Source: JAWKWH01 sp041582695
Lineage (GTDB): Bacteria; Pseudomonadota; Alphaproteobacteria; Rhizobiales; Rhizobiaceae
DNA length: 33,536 bases
Assembly: GCA_041582695.1 (NCBI GenBank)
Contig: JBFIBB010000005.1
Coordinates: forward strand, 1 to 33,536
Direction of reading: 5' to 3'
The position numbers and the translations under genes are program-made. Each line of letters begins with the position of its first letter. Position 1 is the first letter of the stretch. Under the pieces are notes generated by a model, which was given only the letters and a program-made list of their open reading frames with translations, was not told the origin of the DNA and searched no databases. This document shows positions 24,765 to 33,504 of this stretch, one piece after another.

Positions 24765-25826
24765 ATGTCGAAAGCAACCGTGATCGCAGACAAGGCTTCC
24801 GGTATCGCGCTCGGGGTAATCGCCCTGGCTAACCTGTTGTTTGTCATCTCCTTCGCTATCGTTCTTCTGATCGGCGCATCGACCGTAAAGGCTGCGGCGT
24901 TGCAGGCCTGCACGGGCGAGAATTTGCTGCAGCAGCTCGAGAAGGAGGATCCCGGCAAACTTGCCGAGTTGCGACTGGAAGCGGCCCGAACGCCGAATGG
25001 CCAGGGCCTGCTCTGGAAGGTCGAGAAGGATGGTGTCGAGCCATCCTTTCTTTTTGGCACGATTCACCTCACCGACGAGCGGGTGACGAAACTGACCGCC
25101 GAAGCGCAGGCTGCTTTCGATGACGCCAGAACGGTGGTCATCGAGACGACCGACATTCTCGATGAGAAACAGGCGGCGATCTCGCTGATGTCGCATCCCG
25201 AACTGATGATGCTGCCCGGAACGACGACGCTGAAATCGCTCCTGTCCCCGGAAGACGCCGAGGTGGTCAACCAGGCGCTCGAGGAACGCGGCATTCCGCC
25301 AGGCAGCGTGGCAAAGATGCAGCCCTGGCTTTTGACCTCGATGGTCTCGATCCCGGCATGCGAGTTTTCGCGGCGCAGGAGCGGGCTCGAAGTGCTGGAT
25401 GCGAAACTTGCCAGAGACGCCGAAGCTGCCGGAAAGGCAATCGCGGGTCTGGAAACCGCTGTCAGCCAGTTGCGGGCGATGGCCTCGCTGCCTCTTGAAC
25501 TGCATGTGGAAGGACTTGTTCAGACGCTTAAACTCGGAGACCGGCTCGACGACGTGTTCGAGACGATGATCGCGCTCTATGAAGCCCGGGATATCGGCAT
25601 CATCTGGCCGCTCGCCAAAACCATGGTGCCCTCGGCCAAAAACGGATACGCGGAGTTCGAACAGGTCATGGTCGTCACCCGCAACCATGGCATGGTGGAG
25701 AATGCCGAGCCGCATCTCGATGCCGGCGGAGCATTCATCGCGGTCGGCGCACTGCATCTTCCGGGCGAAGAGGGTCTGGTGGCGTTGCTCCGGCAGGCCG
25801 GTTACCGGGTCACGCGGGCCGACTGA
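24765..25826 (+). CDS. TraB/GumN family protein
   Basis: A 353-residue protein with a long hydrophobic helix near residues 13-38 that is either an uncleaved anchor or a signal peptide, placing the rest in the periplasm. The family's two GxxH motifs are seen: GTIHLTD (His101) and GALHLPG (His331), along with VIETTD and TRNHGMVENAEP. TraB/GumN/PrgY/Tiki proteins are putative metalloproteases related to the EreA/ChaN fold; the rhizobial members have no known substrate. It starts 65 bases after xerC and may share its transcript. Confidence 0.88.
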   Translation: MSKATVIADKASGIALGVIALANLLFVISFAIVLLIGASTVKAAALQACTGENLLQQLEKEDPGKLAELRLEAARTPNGQGLLWKVEKDGVEPSFLFGTIHLTDERVTKLTAEAQAAFDDARTVVIETTDILDEKQAAISLMSHPELMMLPGTTTLKSLLSPEDAEVVNQALEERGIPPGSVAKMQPWLLTSMVSIPACEFSRRRSGLEVLDAKLARDAEAAGKAIAGLETAVSQLRAMASLPLELHVEGLVQTLKLGDRLDDVFETMIALYEARDIGIIWPLAKTMVPSAKNGYAEFEQVMVVTRNHGMVENAEPHLDAGGAFIAVGALHLPGEEGLVALLRQAGYRVTRAD

Positions 25827-25830
25827 TCGA

Positions 25831-25862
25831 CCGGCAAGCTGCGGAATTCAGCGGTTTGCCGG
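25831..25862 (+). other. bulged hairpin after the TraB/GumN gene
   Basis: CCGGCAA (25831-25837) pairs with TTGCCGG (25856-25862), and an inner GCTG/CAGC stem adds four pairs with a three-base bulge. It begins four bases after the stop. No T run follows, so it may be an mRNA-stabilising or weak termination structure. Confidence 0.4.
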
Positions 25863-25937
25863 AAATAGCACAGAGTTTACTGGCAAAATCCCTGTAGTTT
25901 GGTACCATCCGACCAACGCCAATCGGAGGAGGAAACG

Positions 25938-26159
25938 ATGAAGTTCCTGCTGGCAAGCATCTCGGCGCTTGCGCTGATGTCTGTATCGGCAGCCGCCTGC
26001 CCGTTCTCGAAGACCGCCGAACATCATACTATGTCCGTAGCTTCGCTCGAAAAGGCCGATACGTCGATGTCGACGACAGCGGATGCGGTTGATGAAGAAA
26101 AGGTTGATGAGGTCATTACCGGCGCCATCGCGACCGGTGATGAAGAAACTGGCGAATAA
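25938..26159 (+). CDS. small secreted acidic peptide of unknown function
   Basis: A 73-residue product with a signal peptide MKFLLASISALALMSVSAAA and a mature part of about 53 residues starting CPFSKTAEHH. It ends in an acidic tail (VDEEKVDEVITGAIATGDEETGE). The ATG is preceded by GGAGGAGGAAA, a very strong SD, and a clean terminator follows, so this is a real gene in its own unit. The SAAAC junction is not a good lipobox. The frame continues upstream to a TTG at 25899, which has no such support. I do not recognise a family. Confidence 0.8.
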   Translation: MKFLLASISALALMSVSAAACPFSKTAEHHTMSVASLEKADTSMSTTADAVDEEKVDEVITGAIATGDEETGE

Positions 26160-26189
26160 AAACCGTCTGCAGAGAATACTGGTGACAGG

Positions 26190-26217
26190 CCCGGCCGCAG
26201 TAGGCCGGGTTTTGTTT
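26190..26217 (+). terminator. rho-independent terminator after the small secreted peptide
   Basis: CCCGGCC (26190-26196) pairs with GGCCGGG (26203-26209) around GCAGTA, followed by TTTTGTTTT. It stands 30 bases after the stop and 40 before the converging lpdA stop. Confidence 0.9.
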
Positions 26218-26256
26218 TGCATGATTTGCGTCGAACTCCGGTAACAGCGGCCTGCC

Positions 26257-27666
26257 TTACAAATGGATCGGCTTGTCGAAGGCGGCAAGCGCCGCCTCCT
26301 TGACAGCCTCCGACATTGTCGGATGGGCGTGGCAGGTGCGGCCAAGGTCTTCGGCAGACCCGCCGAACTCGATCAGCACCGCTGCCTCGTGGATCATTTC
26401 GCCGGCGCCGAAACCAACAATGTGGACGCCGAGCACGCGATCGGTCCTCTTGTCGGCCAGCACCTTAACGAAACCGTCGGAAGCGAGCATGGCGCGGGCG
26501 CGGCCATTGGCCGAGAACGGAAACTTTCCGACCTTGTAGTCGATGCCCGCGTCCTTCAACTCCTGTTCGGTCTTGCCGACGGAAGCGACTTCGGGGCTGG
26601 TATAGACCACACCGGGTATCGCGTCGTAGTTCACATGACCTGCCTGGCCTGCGATGATTTCGGCGACGGCGACGCCCTCGTCCTCGGCCTTGTGCGCGAG
26701 CATTGGTCCGGCGATGACGTCGCCGATCGCGTAGATGCCGGTAACGGAAGTGCTGAAATGTCCGTCGACGCGTATCCGGCCCTTTTCATCCAGCACCACC
26801 CCCGCCTTCTCCAGTTCCAGGCCCTTGGTGTAGGGAACCCGGCCCGTCGCGACCAGTACGGCGTCAGCTTCAATCACCGTCGAGTCGCCGTCGCCGCTGG
26901 CGGGTTCGAACGTGACCGAAACACCCTTCGACGACCTGGATACGCCGGTTACCTTGGCGCCGAGCTTGAAGATCAATCCCTGCTTGGCGAGCATGCGCTG
27001 GAACTGTTTTGCCACTTCGCCGTCCATGCCGCCGAGAATGGTGTCGAGATATTCGACCACGGTCACCTTGGCGCCCAGCCTTGCCCATACGGAACCAAGC
27101 TCCAGGCCGATCACGCCGCCGCCGACTACGACGAGCTTGTCGGGAACCTTGGAAAACGAAAGGGCGCCGGTCGAAGAGACGATGACCTCTTCGTCGAACT
27201 CAAACTTGACGCCCGGAATTCCGGCGACATCGGAGCCGGTGGCGATGACGATGTTCCTGGCGTCGTATTCGTCGATGGCGCCGCCATTGGCGCGCACGGC
27301 GACCTTGCCTTCGCCGCGCACGATGCCGGTGCCGGGCAATATGTCGATCTTGTTCTTCTTGAGCAGGAACTCGACGCCCTTGACGTTCGATTCGACGGTC
27401 GCATCCTTGTGCGCCATCATCTTCTTCAGATTGAGCTTCGGCTTGCCGACACTGACGCCGAGCGCCTCGAGCCCGTGTTCTGCATGGGCGAACTGTTCCG
27501 AAGCGTGCAGCAGTGCCTTGGAAGGAATGCAGCCGATATTGAGGCAGGTGCCGCCGAATGTCGGGTTCTTTTCGACAATCGCCGTCTTGAGACCAAGCTG
27601 CGCCGCCTTGATCGCGCACACATAGCCACCGGGGCCGGAGCCGATAACAATCACATCATACGCCAT
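26257..27666 (-). CDS. lpdA: dihydrolipoyl dehydrogenase (E3)
   Basis: E3 reoxidises dihydrolipoamide on E2 with NAD, here presumably for the 2-oxoglutarate dehydrogenase complex. The 469-residue flavoprotein has the FAD fold IVIGSGPGGYVCAIKAAQLG, redox-active Cys41 and Cys46 in GGTCLNIGCIPSK, the NAD fold (VVVGGGVIGLELGSVWARLG) and the His448-Glu453 pair in CHAHPTMSE that acts as base on the partner subunit. It is the last gene of the sucAB operon, 57 bases after the SDR gene. Confidence 0.97.
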   Translation of the reverse strand: MAYDVIVIGSGPGGYVCAIKAAQLGLKTAIVEKNPTFGGTCLNIGCIPSKALLHASEQFAHAEHGLEALGVSVGKPKLNLKKMMAHKDATVESNVKGVEFLLKKNKIDILPGTGIVRGEGKVAVRANGGAIDEYDARNIVIATGSDVAGIPGVKFEFDEEVIVSSTGALSFSKVPDKLVVVGGGVIGLELGSVWARLGAKVTVVEYLDTILGGMDGEVAKQFQRMLAKQGLIFKLGAKVTGVSRSSKGVSVTFEPASGDGDSTVIEADAVLVATGRVPYTKGLELEKAGVVLDEKGRIRVDGHFSTSVTGIYAIGDVIAGPMLAHKAEDEGVAVAEIIAGQAGHVNYDAIPGVVYTSPEVASVGKTEQELKDAGIDYKVGKFPFSANGRARAMLASDGFVKVLADKRTDRVLGVHIVGFGAGEMIHEAAVLIEFGGSAEDLGRTCHAHPTMSEAVKEAALAAFDKPIHL

Positions 27667-27723
27667 AACGTCTAACCCTCGCTGCCGTTCAATTCGCCCT
27701 TGAGCATAGCCTAGTATTTGAAC

Positions 27724-28479
27724 TCACCGCCCGCCACTGACATCCATAACCGTTCCAGTCACGTAGGATGCCTCGTCGGACAGCAGCCATAGTATTGCGC
27801 GCGCCACCTCCAGTGGCGACCCCTCGCGCTTCATCGGCACCATCTCGCGCAGCCGCCGGACCCGGTCGGGTTCGCCGCCGGAGGCGTGGATATCGGTATC
27901 GATGATGCCCGGCCGTACGGCATTGACGCGCACGCCCTCCGCCGCCACTTCGAGCGCCAGGCCCTTGGTCAGGATATCGATGCCGGCCTTGGCAGCAGCG
28001 TAATCGACATACTGGTTCGGGCTGGCGATGCGCGCCGCGGCCGAAGAGACGTTCACGATCGCGCCCCCCAGGCCGCCGCGGACCGTGGACATGCGCAGCA
28101 CCGCCTCGCGCGCGCAGAGAAACGAGCCCGTCAGGTTGATCGCGAACATCCGCTGAAGGCGCGCCGCGCTCATGCCCTCGACGCGCGAAGCCACATCGAC
28201 CACGCCGGCGTTGTTGACGAAAGCATCGAGCCTGTTCCAGCGCTCGTCCACCGCTTGGAACATGGCAAGGATTTCCACCTCGACCGCGACATCGGCGCAT
28301 ATGGCGAACGCTTCGCCACCGGCCGCCTCTATTTCGGCGACCACGCGGTTTGCCGCTGCCTCGTCCGATACATAGTTGACGGCGACTCGATAGCCGGCCT
28401 TTGCGCCGTGAATGGCGCAGGCCGCACCGATACCGCGCGAACCACCGGTGACGAGAAGCGTCTTTGCCGCTTCGGTCAT
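27724..28479 (-). CDS. short-chain dehydrogenase/reductase
   Basis: A 251-residue classical SDR. It has the cofactor motif TGGSRGIG (11-18), NNAGV (89-93), a catalytic Ser near 145-146, and Tyr160 and Lys164 in YAAAK. The residues after the first glycine motif (VNYVSDE) do not settle NAD versus NADP. The C-terminus YVTGTVMDVSGGR is typical of glucose/3-oxoacyl reductase-like SDRs. The substrate is unknown. It lies between the LysE-like gene and lpdA on the same strand. Confidence 0.9.
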   Translation of the reverse strand: MTEAAKTLLVTGGSRGIGAACAIHGAKAGYRVAVNYVSDEAAANRVVAEIEAAGGEAFAICADVAVEVEILAMFQAVDERWNRLDAFVNNAGVVDVASRVEGMSAARLQRMFAINLTGSFLCAREAVLRMSTVRGGLGGAIVNVSSAAARIASPNQYVDYAAAKAGIDILTKGLALEVAAEGVRVNAVRPGIIDTDIHASGGEPDRVRRLREMVPMKREGSPLEVARAILWLLSDEASYVTGTVMDVSGGR

Positions 28480-28557
28480 GCCCGGCGCTCGTTTTGCCGG
28501 AGCGCGCCGTGCACAGTGGTTGCCAAAGCCGGTATACAGGGAGCCGCGATCATGCCG

Positions 28558-29169
28558 TCAGCGCTCGCTCAAAGCCAGACGCACCGCGAACCCGGCGAAC
28601 ATGACGGCTACGGTTCGCCGGATCCAGTTCATCGCCCTGTGACTTGAGAGAACTCGATTGCGGACAACGCCCGCAATCTGTCCATAGATCACGAAGACCA
28701 CGAATGTCATTGCGACGAAGACGCCGCCGAGCAAGAGGATTTCACGAATTGCGCCAGTTTGGCCGGGCGACATGAACTGGGGAAGAAAGGCGATGAAGAA
28801 AATCGAGACCTTGGGGTTGAGAATGTTGATGACAAAGCCGGTCCATGCGGTGCCCGCCAGACCTTCGCCCGTCTCGATGCCGTCGAAGCGCACAGAGCCG
28901 CGATCGCGCAAGATTTGGACGGCGAGATAGGCCAGATAGGCAACGCCTGCGAACTTGACGATCTGGAACAGCAGCGCGCTGGCATGCAGGATCGCCGCAA
29001 GGCCCAAAAGCGCTGCGGCCAAATGGAGGATCGTGGCGGCTGTGCAACCGGAAGCGGCTGCGATGCTTGCCAGCCGGCCGCGGCCGAGGCCGGTAGCGAC
29101 GGTGTAGATTACGCCCGTGCCGGGCGCGATCACCACGATCAGCGCCGTTATCAGGAATTCAATGTTCAC
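28558..29169 (-). CDS. LysE/RhtB family amino acid exporter
   Basis: A 203-residue inner-membrane protein with about six hydrophobic segments. The opening LITALIVVIAPGTGVIYTVATGLGRG carries the PGP-like PGTG motif and the GLGRG loop of the LysE/RhtB family, and FVINILNPKVSIFFIAFLPQF is the second signature. These proteins export amino acids or their derivatives by proton exchange; the substrate here is unknown. It starts 12 bases after the sucB stop, so it is very likely co-transcribed with the 2-oxoglutarate dehydrogenase genes. Confidence 0.9.
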   Translation of the reverse strand: MNIEFLITALIVVIAPGTGVIYTVATGLGRGRLASIAAASGCTAATILHLAAALLGLAAILHASALLFQIVKFAGVAYLAYLAVQILRDRGSVRFDGIETGEGLAGTAWTGFVINILNPKVSIFFIAFLPQFMSPGQTGAIREILLLGGVFVAMTFVVFVIYGQIAGVVRNRVLSSHRAMNWIRRTVAVMFAGFAVRLALSER

Positions 29170-29181
29170 CGGGCCGCTCTC

Positions 29182-30456
29182 CTAAAGGTCCAGCACCAGC
29201 CGTTCGGGGTCTTCAAGGCTCTCCTTGACGCGCACCAGGAACGTCACCGCCTCCTTGCCGTCGACGATGCGGTGATCATAGCTGAGCGCCAGATACATCA
29301 TCGGCCGGATGACGATTTCACCTCCAACCGCCATTGGCCGGTCCTGGATCTTGTGCATGCCGAGAATGCCCGATTGCGGCGCATTGAGAATCGGCGTCGA
29401 CATCAGCGAGCCATAGACGCCGCCATTGGAGATCGTGAACGTCCCGCCCTGCATGTCGGCGACGCCAAGCTTGCCGTCGCGCGCGGCAACGCCAAGCCGG
29501 CCGATTTCCTTCTCTATCTCGGCGATGGACATCTGGTCGGCATTTCGCACCACCGGCACGACGAGGCCTTTGTCGGTTCCGACCGCGACGCCGATATGGC
29601 AGTAGTTCTTGTAGATGATGTCGGTTCCGTCGATCTCGGCGTTGACAGCAGGGATCTCGGCGAGCGCGTGGCAGACCGCCCTGGTGAAGAAGCCCATGAA
29701 GCCCAGCTTCACGCCGTGCTTCTTTTCGAACAGGTCCTTGTACTTGCCGCGCAGCGCCATTACGGCGCTCATGTCGACCTCGTTAAATGTGGTCAGCATC
29801 GCAGCCGTATTCTGGGCGTCCTTCAGGCGCTGCGCGATGGTCTGGCGAAGCCTCGTCATGCGCACTCGTTCCTCGCGCTCTTCATCGCCGGCGGGCGAGG
29901 GCGCGCGAGCGGCAGGCGCCGGCGCGGGAGCCACCGCCTTTGAGACCGGTCCGGTTTTTGCCTCGGCAGGCGCAGCGGCTTCGGCCCGGCCGGCCGTTCC
30001 CTTTTCGAGCGCCTCGATCACGTCGCCCTTTAGTATCTGCCCGCGCTTTCCGGAGCCTTCGATCGAACCGGCGTCAAGTCCTTCCTCGGCGATCATCTTC
30101 GCGGCCGCAGGCGAGACAGCAACATCTTCGCCCTTGTCGGTTTCAGCTTTGGCTTCGACTTTTTTCTCGGCGGCCGCCGGTTCGGCTTTCGGCTTGCTTG
30201 CTGGTTCGGCGCCGCCAGCGCCTTCGGCAATAAGGCCGAGCAGCGCGCCGACCGTGACCGTGTCACCCTCTTTGGCCATGATCTCCTGCAGCGTGCCCCC
30301 GGCGGGTGCCGGCACTTCAAGCGTCACCTTGTCGGTTTCCAGTTCGACAACCGCCTCGTCTGCCGCGAGGTTGTCGCCCTTCTGCTTGAACCAACGGCCT
30401 ATCGTTGCCTCGGTAACGGATTCACCCAGTGCTGGAACGCGGATTTCAGTTGCCAT
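29182..30456 (-). CDS. sucB: 2-oxoglutarate dehydrogenase E2, dihydrolipoyl succinyltransferase
   Basis: E2 is the core of the 2-oxoglutarate dehydrogenase complex, transferring the succinyl group to CoA. Of its 424 residues, the first 80 are a lipoyl domain with Lys43 in ELETDKVTLEV. A long Ala/Pro/Glu-rich linker, the E3/E1-binding domain (AVSPAAAKMIAEEGLD, then GSGKRGQILKGDVIEAL) and a second linker follow. The catalytic domain from about 195 ends with His395 and Asp399 in YDHRIVDGKEAV. The single lipoyl domain is normal for SucB. It is 32 bases after sucA. Confidence 0.98.
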   Translation of the reverse strand: MATEIRVPALGESVTEATIGRWFKQKGDNLAADEAVVELETDKVTLEVPAPAGGTLQEIMAKEGDTVTVGALLGLIAEGAGGAEPASKPKAEPAAAEKKVEAKAETDKGEDVAVSPAAAKMIAEEGLDAGSIEGSGKRGQILKGDVIEALEKGTAGRAEAAAPAEAKTGPVSKAVAPAPAPAARAPSPAGDEEREERVRMTRLRQTIAQRLKDAQNTAAMLTTFNEVDMSAVMALRGKYKDLFEKKHGVKLGFMGFFTRAVCHALAEIPAVNAEIDGTDIIYKNYCHIGVAVGTDKGLVVPVVRNADQMSIAEIEKEIGRLGVAARDGKLGVADMQGGTFTISNGGVYGSLMSTPILNAPQSGILGMHKIQDRPMAVGGEIVIRPMMYLALSYDHRIVDGKEAVTFLVRVKESLEDPERLVLDL

Positions 30457-30488
30457 GTTTTTTGTTTCCGTTTCGGGTTGGGTTCAGT

Positions 30489-33476
30489 TCATTCGCCAAG
30501 CGCGTCCTCGAGGAGCGCCTCGAGCTGCGCCAGATGCTTGGACATCAGCCCGGTCGCAGGTGAGGCGGAGGCTGGCCGCCCGGTATAGCGGACACGCTGG
30601 TGCTTGGCATTGATATGGGCGAGCACCCATTCAAGATACGGGTCGACGAACGACCAGGCGCCCATGTTCTTCGGCTCTTCCTGGCACCAGACCATCTCGG
30701 CATTGCGGAAGCGCGACAGTTCGTTGATCAGCGCCTTGGCCGGGAACGGGTAGAGCTGTTCGACCCGAAGCAGATAGACGTCATTGACGCCGCGCTTTTC
30801 GCGTTCCTCGAACAGGTCGAAATAGACCTTGCCGGAACACATGACGACCCGGCGAATGCGCGAATCGGTCACGAGCTTGACCGGCGGATCCTTTTGAAGC
30901 TGCGCGTCGTCCCACAGCAGCCTGTGGAAGGACGACTCGCCCGACATTTCCGACAGCGCCGAAACCGCGCGCTTGTGGCGCAGCAGCGATTTCGGGGTCA
31001 TCAGGATCAGCGGCTTGCGGAAGTCGCGTTTCAACTGACGGCGCAGAATGTGGAAGTAATTCGCCGGCGTGGTGCAGTTGGCAACCTGCATGTTGTCTTC
31101 GGCGCAAAGCTGGAGGAAACGCTCAAGCCGCGCCGAGGAGTGCTCCGGCCCCTGCCCTTCGTAGCCGTGCGGCAGCAGGCAGACCAGACCCGACATGCGC
31201 AGCCATTTGCGCTCGCCGGAGGAAATGAACTGGTCGAAAACCACCTGCGCCCCGTTGGCGAAGTCACCGAACTGCGCTTCCCAGAGCGTCAATGCGCCTG
31301 GTTCGGCAAGCGAGTAGCCGTATTCGAAACCGAGAACGGCTTCCTCCGAAAGCATGGAATTTATGACTTCGAAGTTCGCCTGCCCGGCGCTCAGATTGTT
31401 GAGTGGGATATAGCGGTTTTCGTCGCGCTGGTCGTAAAGCACGGAATGGCGTTGCGAGAACGTACCGCGTTCGGAATCCTGGCCCGACAGGCGAACCGGA
31501 TGGCCTTCGGTGAGAATGGATCCGAAAGCGAGCGCCTCGCCGGTCGCCCAGTCGATACCTTCGCCCGAGTCGATCATCTTGCGGCGGTTGTCCATGAAAC
31601 GCTGCGCTGTGCGATGAATCTCGAAATCCTTGGGCACCTCGGTCAGTTTCCGGCCGATTTCCTTCAGCATCTTCATCGGAACAGCCGTTTTGCCCCGGCG
31701 CTGTTCGTCCTGGTTGTCGGCAAGACGGATACCGCTCCAGACGCCGTCCAGCCAATCGGCCTTGTTGGGCTTGTAGGAATTGCCGGCCTCGAATTCCGCC
31801 TCCAGGAGATCGCGGAAATCAGCCTTCATCTTCTCGAATTCGGCTTCGGTGATGACGCCCTCGCCGATCAGTTTCTCGCCATAGATCTGAACCGTGGTGC
31901 GATGGGTGCGGATCTTGCGGTACATGATCGGCTGGGTGAAGGCCGGTTCGTCGCCTTCGTTGTGGCCGAAACGCCGGTAGCAGAACATGTCTATGACCAC
32001 CGGCTTGTGGAACAGCATGCGGAACTCGGTCGCGACCTTCGCCGCATAGACGACGGCTTCCGGGTCGTCGCCATTGACGTGAAATATCGGCGCCTCGATC
32101 ATCTTCGCCACATCGGACGGATAGGGCGAGGATCGCGAAAAGCGCGGATTGGTGGTGAAGCCGATCTGGTTGTTGATGATGAAGTGGATGTTGCCGGCGA
32201 CGCGATGGCCGCGCAATCCGGACAAGCCCAGGCATTCCGCCACCACGCCCTGTCCGGCAAAGGCCGCATCGCCGTGCAGGAGCAGCGGCAAAACCTTGGC
32301 GCGCTCGGCGAGCGGCACAATTTCCTCACGCTTGCGGCCAAAGACCTGATCCTGTTTTGCGCGGGCCTTGCCCATAACCACCGGGTTGACGATTTCCAGA
32401 TGCGAGGGATTGGCCGTCAGCGAGAGGTGAACTGTATTGCCGTCGAACTCACGATCCGACGAGGCGCCGAGATGATACTTGACGTCTCCCGAGCCCTCGA
32501 CATCGTCGGGCGTGAACGATCCGCCCTTGAACTCGTTGAAGATGGCGCGGTGCGGCTTGGCCATCACTTGGCTCAAAACATTGAGACGGCCGCGATGGGC
32601 CATGCCGAGGACGATTTCCTTCAGGCCCATCGAGCCGCCGCGCTTGATGATCTGCTCGAGTGCGGGAATCAGCGCCTCACCGCCGTCGAGGCCGAAGCGC
32701 TTCGTGCCCTTGTATTTGACGTCGATGAACTGCTCAAAGCCTTCGGCTTCGATGAGTTTGTGCAGAATTGCCAGCTTGCCGTTCTTGGTGAAGAAGATGC
32801 CCTTTTCCGGTCCCTCGATGCGTTCCTGCAACCAGGCCTTTTCCGCCGGATTGGATATGTGCATGAACTCGATGCCGAGAGTCGAGCAGTAGGTGCGCTT
32901 GAGGATCTCCAGCATTTGCCGGATCGTCGCATATTCCAGACCGAGCACATGGTCGATGAAGATCGGACGGTCGTAGTCGGCTTCGGTGAAACCGTAAGCC
33001 TCCGGCGACAATTCGTTGTAATCCTCCTTGTTGCCGGCCAGTCCGAGCGGATCGAGATTGGCATGCAAATGGCCGCGCATGCGGTAAGCGCGCACCATCA
33101 TGAGGGCGCGAACCGATTCGCGGGCCGCCTTTTCCAGGTCGGCAGCGGCCAAAGCTACGCCATTGGCTTTCGATTTCTTGTCCAGCCTGTCGGCGATCAC
33201 CGCTTCGATCGGAGTCCAGTCGCCGTCAAGCGCTGCGACCAGTTCGCCGTTGGCCGCGATCGGCCAGTTCGGCTTTTTCCAGGATGCGCCGCGCGCATTG
33301 CGCGCCGCGTCGGCTGCATCATCGGGCAGTGACGCGAAATAACCCCGCCATTCTTCGCTTACCGACTGCGGGTCGGCCTTGTATGCGGCGTAGAGCTGCT
33401 CGACATAGGCGGCGTTTCCGCCGTAAAGGAACGAGGTTGCGGCAAAGGCGTCGTTGGCCTGATCTGACCGTGCCAT
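30489..33476 (-). CDS. sucA: 2-oxoglutarate dehydrogenase E1 component
   Basis: The thiamine-diphosphate-dependent E1 subunit decarboxylates 2-oxoglutarate and passes the succinyl group to the lipoyl arm of SucB. The product is 995 residues with the E1 N-terminal segment (SFLYGGNAAYVEQLYAAYKADP). HRGRLNVL is at about residue 295, and the ThDP motif GDAAFAGQG near 402 is followed about 30 residues later by INNQIGFTT. The transketolase-like domain shows GYEGQGPEHSSARLERFLQL. ATG 33482 gives MNMARSD; ATG 33476 gives MARSDQAND, the common rhizobial start, with GGGAT at SD distance, and is preferred. It is complete within the window and heads the visible operon. Confidence 0.97.
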   Translation of the reverse strand: MARSDQANDAFAATSFLYGGNAAYVEQLYAAYKADPQSVSEEWRGYFASLPDDAADAARNARGASWKKPNWPIAANGELVAALDGDWTPIEAVIADRLDKKSKANGVALAAADLEKAARESVRALMMVRAYRMRGHLHANLDPLGLAGNKEDYNELSPEAYGFTEADYDRPIFIDHVLGLEYATIRQMLEILKRTYCSTLGIEFMHISNPAEKAWLQERIEGPEKGIFFTKNGKLAILHKLIEAEGFEQFIDVKYKGTKRFGLDGGEALIPALEQIIKRGGSMGLKEIVLGMAHRGRLNVLSQVMAKPHRAIFNEFKGGSFTPDDVEGSGDVKYHLGASSDREFDGNTVHLSLTANPSHLEIVNPVVMGKARAKQDQVFGRKREEIVPLAERAKVLPLLLHGDAAFAGQGVVAECLGLSGLRGHRVAGNIHFIINNQIGFTTNPRFSRSSPYPSDVAKMIEAPIFHVNGDDPEAVVYAAKVATEFRMLFHKPVVIDMFCYRRFGHNEGDEPAFTQPIMYRKIRTHRTTVQIYGEKLIGEGVITEAEFEKMKADFRDLLEAEFEAGNSYKPNKADWLDGVWSGIRLADNQDEQRRGKTAVPMKMLKEIGRKLTEVPKDFEIHRTAQRFMDNRRKMIDSGEGIDWATGEALAFGSILTEGHPVRLSGQDSERGTFSQRHSVLYDQRDENRYIPLNNLSAGQANFEVINSMLSEEAVLGFEYGYSLAEPGALTLWEAQFGDFANGAQVVFDQFISSGERKWLRMSGLVCLLPHGYEGQGPEHSSARLERFLQLCAEDNMQVANCTTPANYFHILRRQLKRDFRKPLILMTPKSLLRHKRAVSALSEMSGESSFHRLLWDDAQLQKDPPVKLVTDSRIRRVVMCSGKVYFDLFEEREKRGVNDVYLLRVEQLYPFPAKALINELSRFRNAEMVWCQEEPKNMGAWSFVDPYLEWVLAHINAKHQRVRYTGRPASASPATGLMSKHLAQLEALLEDALGE

Positions 33477-33484
33477 GTTCATCC

Positions 33485-33504
33485 CGGCGCTGTTTTCCGC
33501 GCCG
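33485..33504 (-). other. hairpin directly upstream of sucA
   Basis: CGGCGC and GCGCCG form a perfect six-pair stem around an eight-base loop (33491-33498) that ends just before the sucA start. There is no T run. In related genomes sucD precedes sucA, so it may be an intercistronic structure affecting sucA translation. The upstream gene is outside the window. Confidence 0.45.

Noticed and set aside
30600..33332. A 910-codon open frame antisense to sucA, with similar long antisense frames over lpdA (26263-27675), sdhA (9616-10755) and sdhB/sdhA (8398-9573)
   Set aside because: They are antisense to genes with unmistakable motifs. Their translations are low-complexity Arg/His/Gly/Ala-rich and show no domain, as expected from high-GC codon bias.
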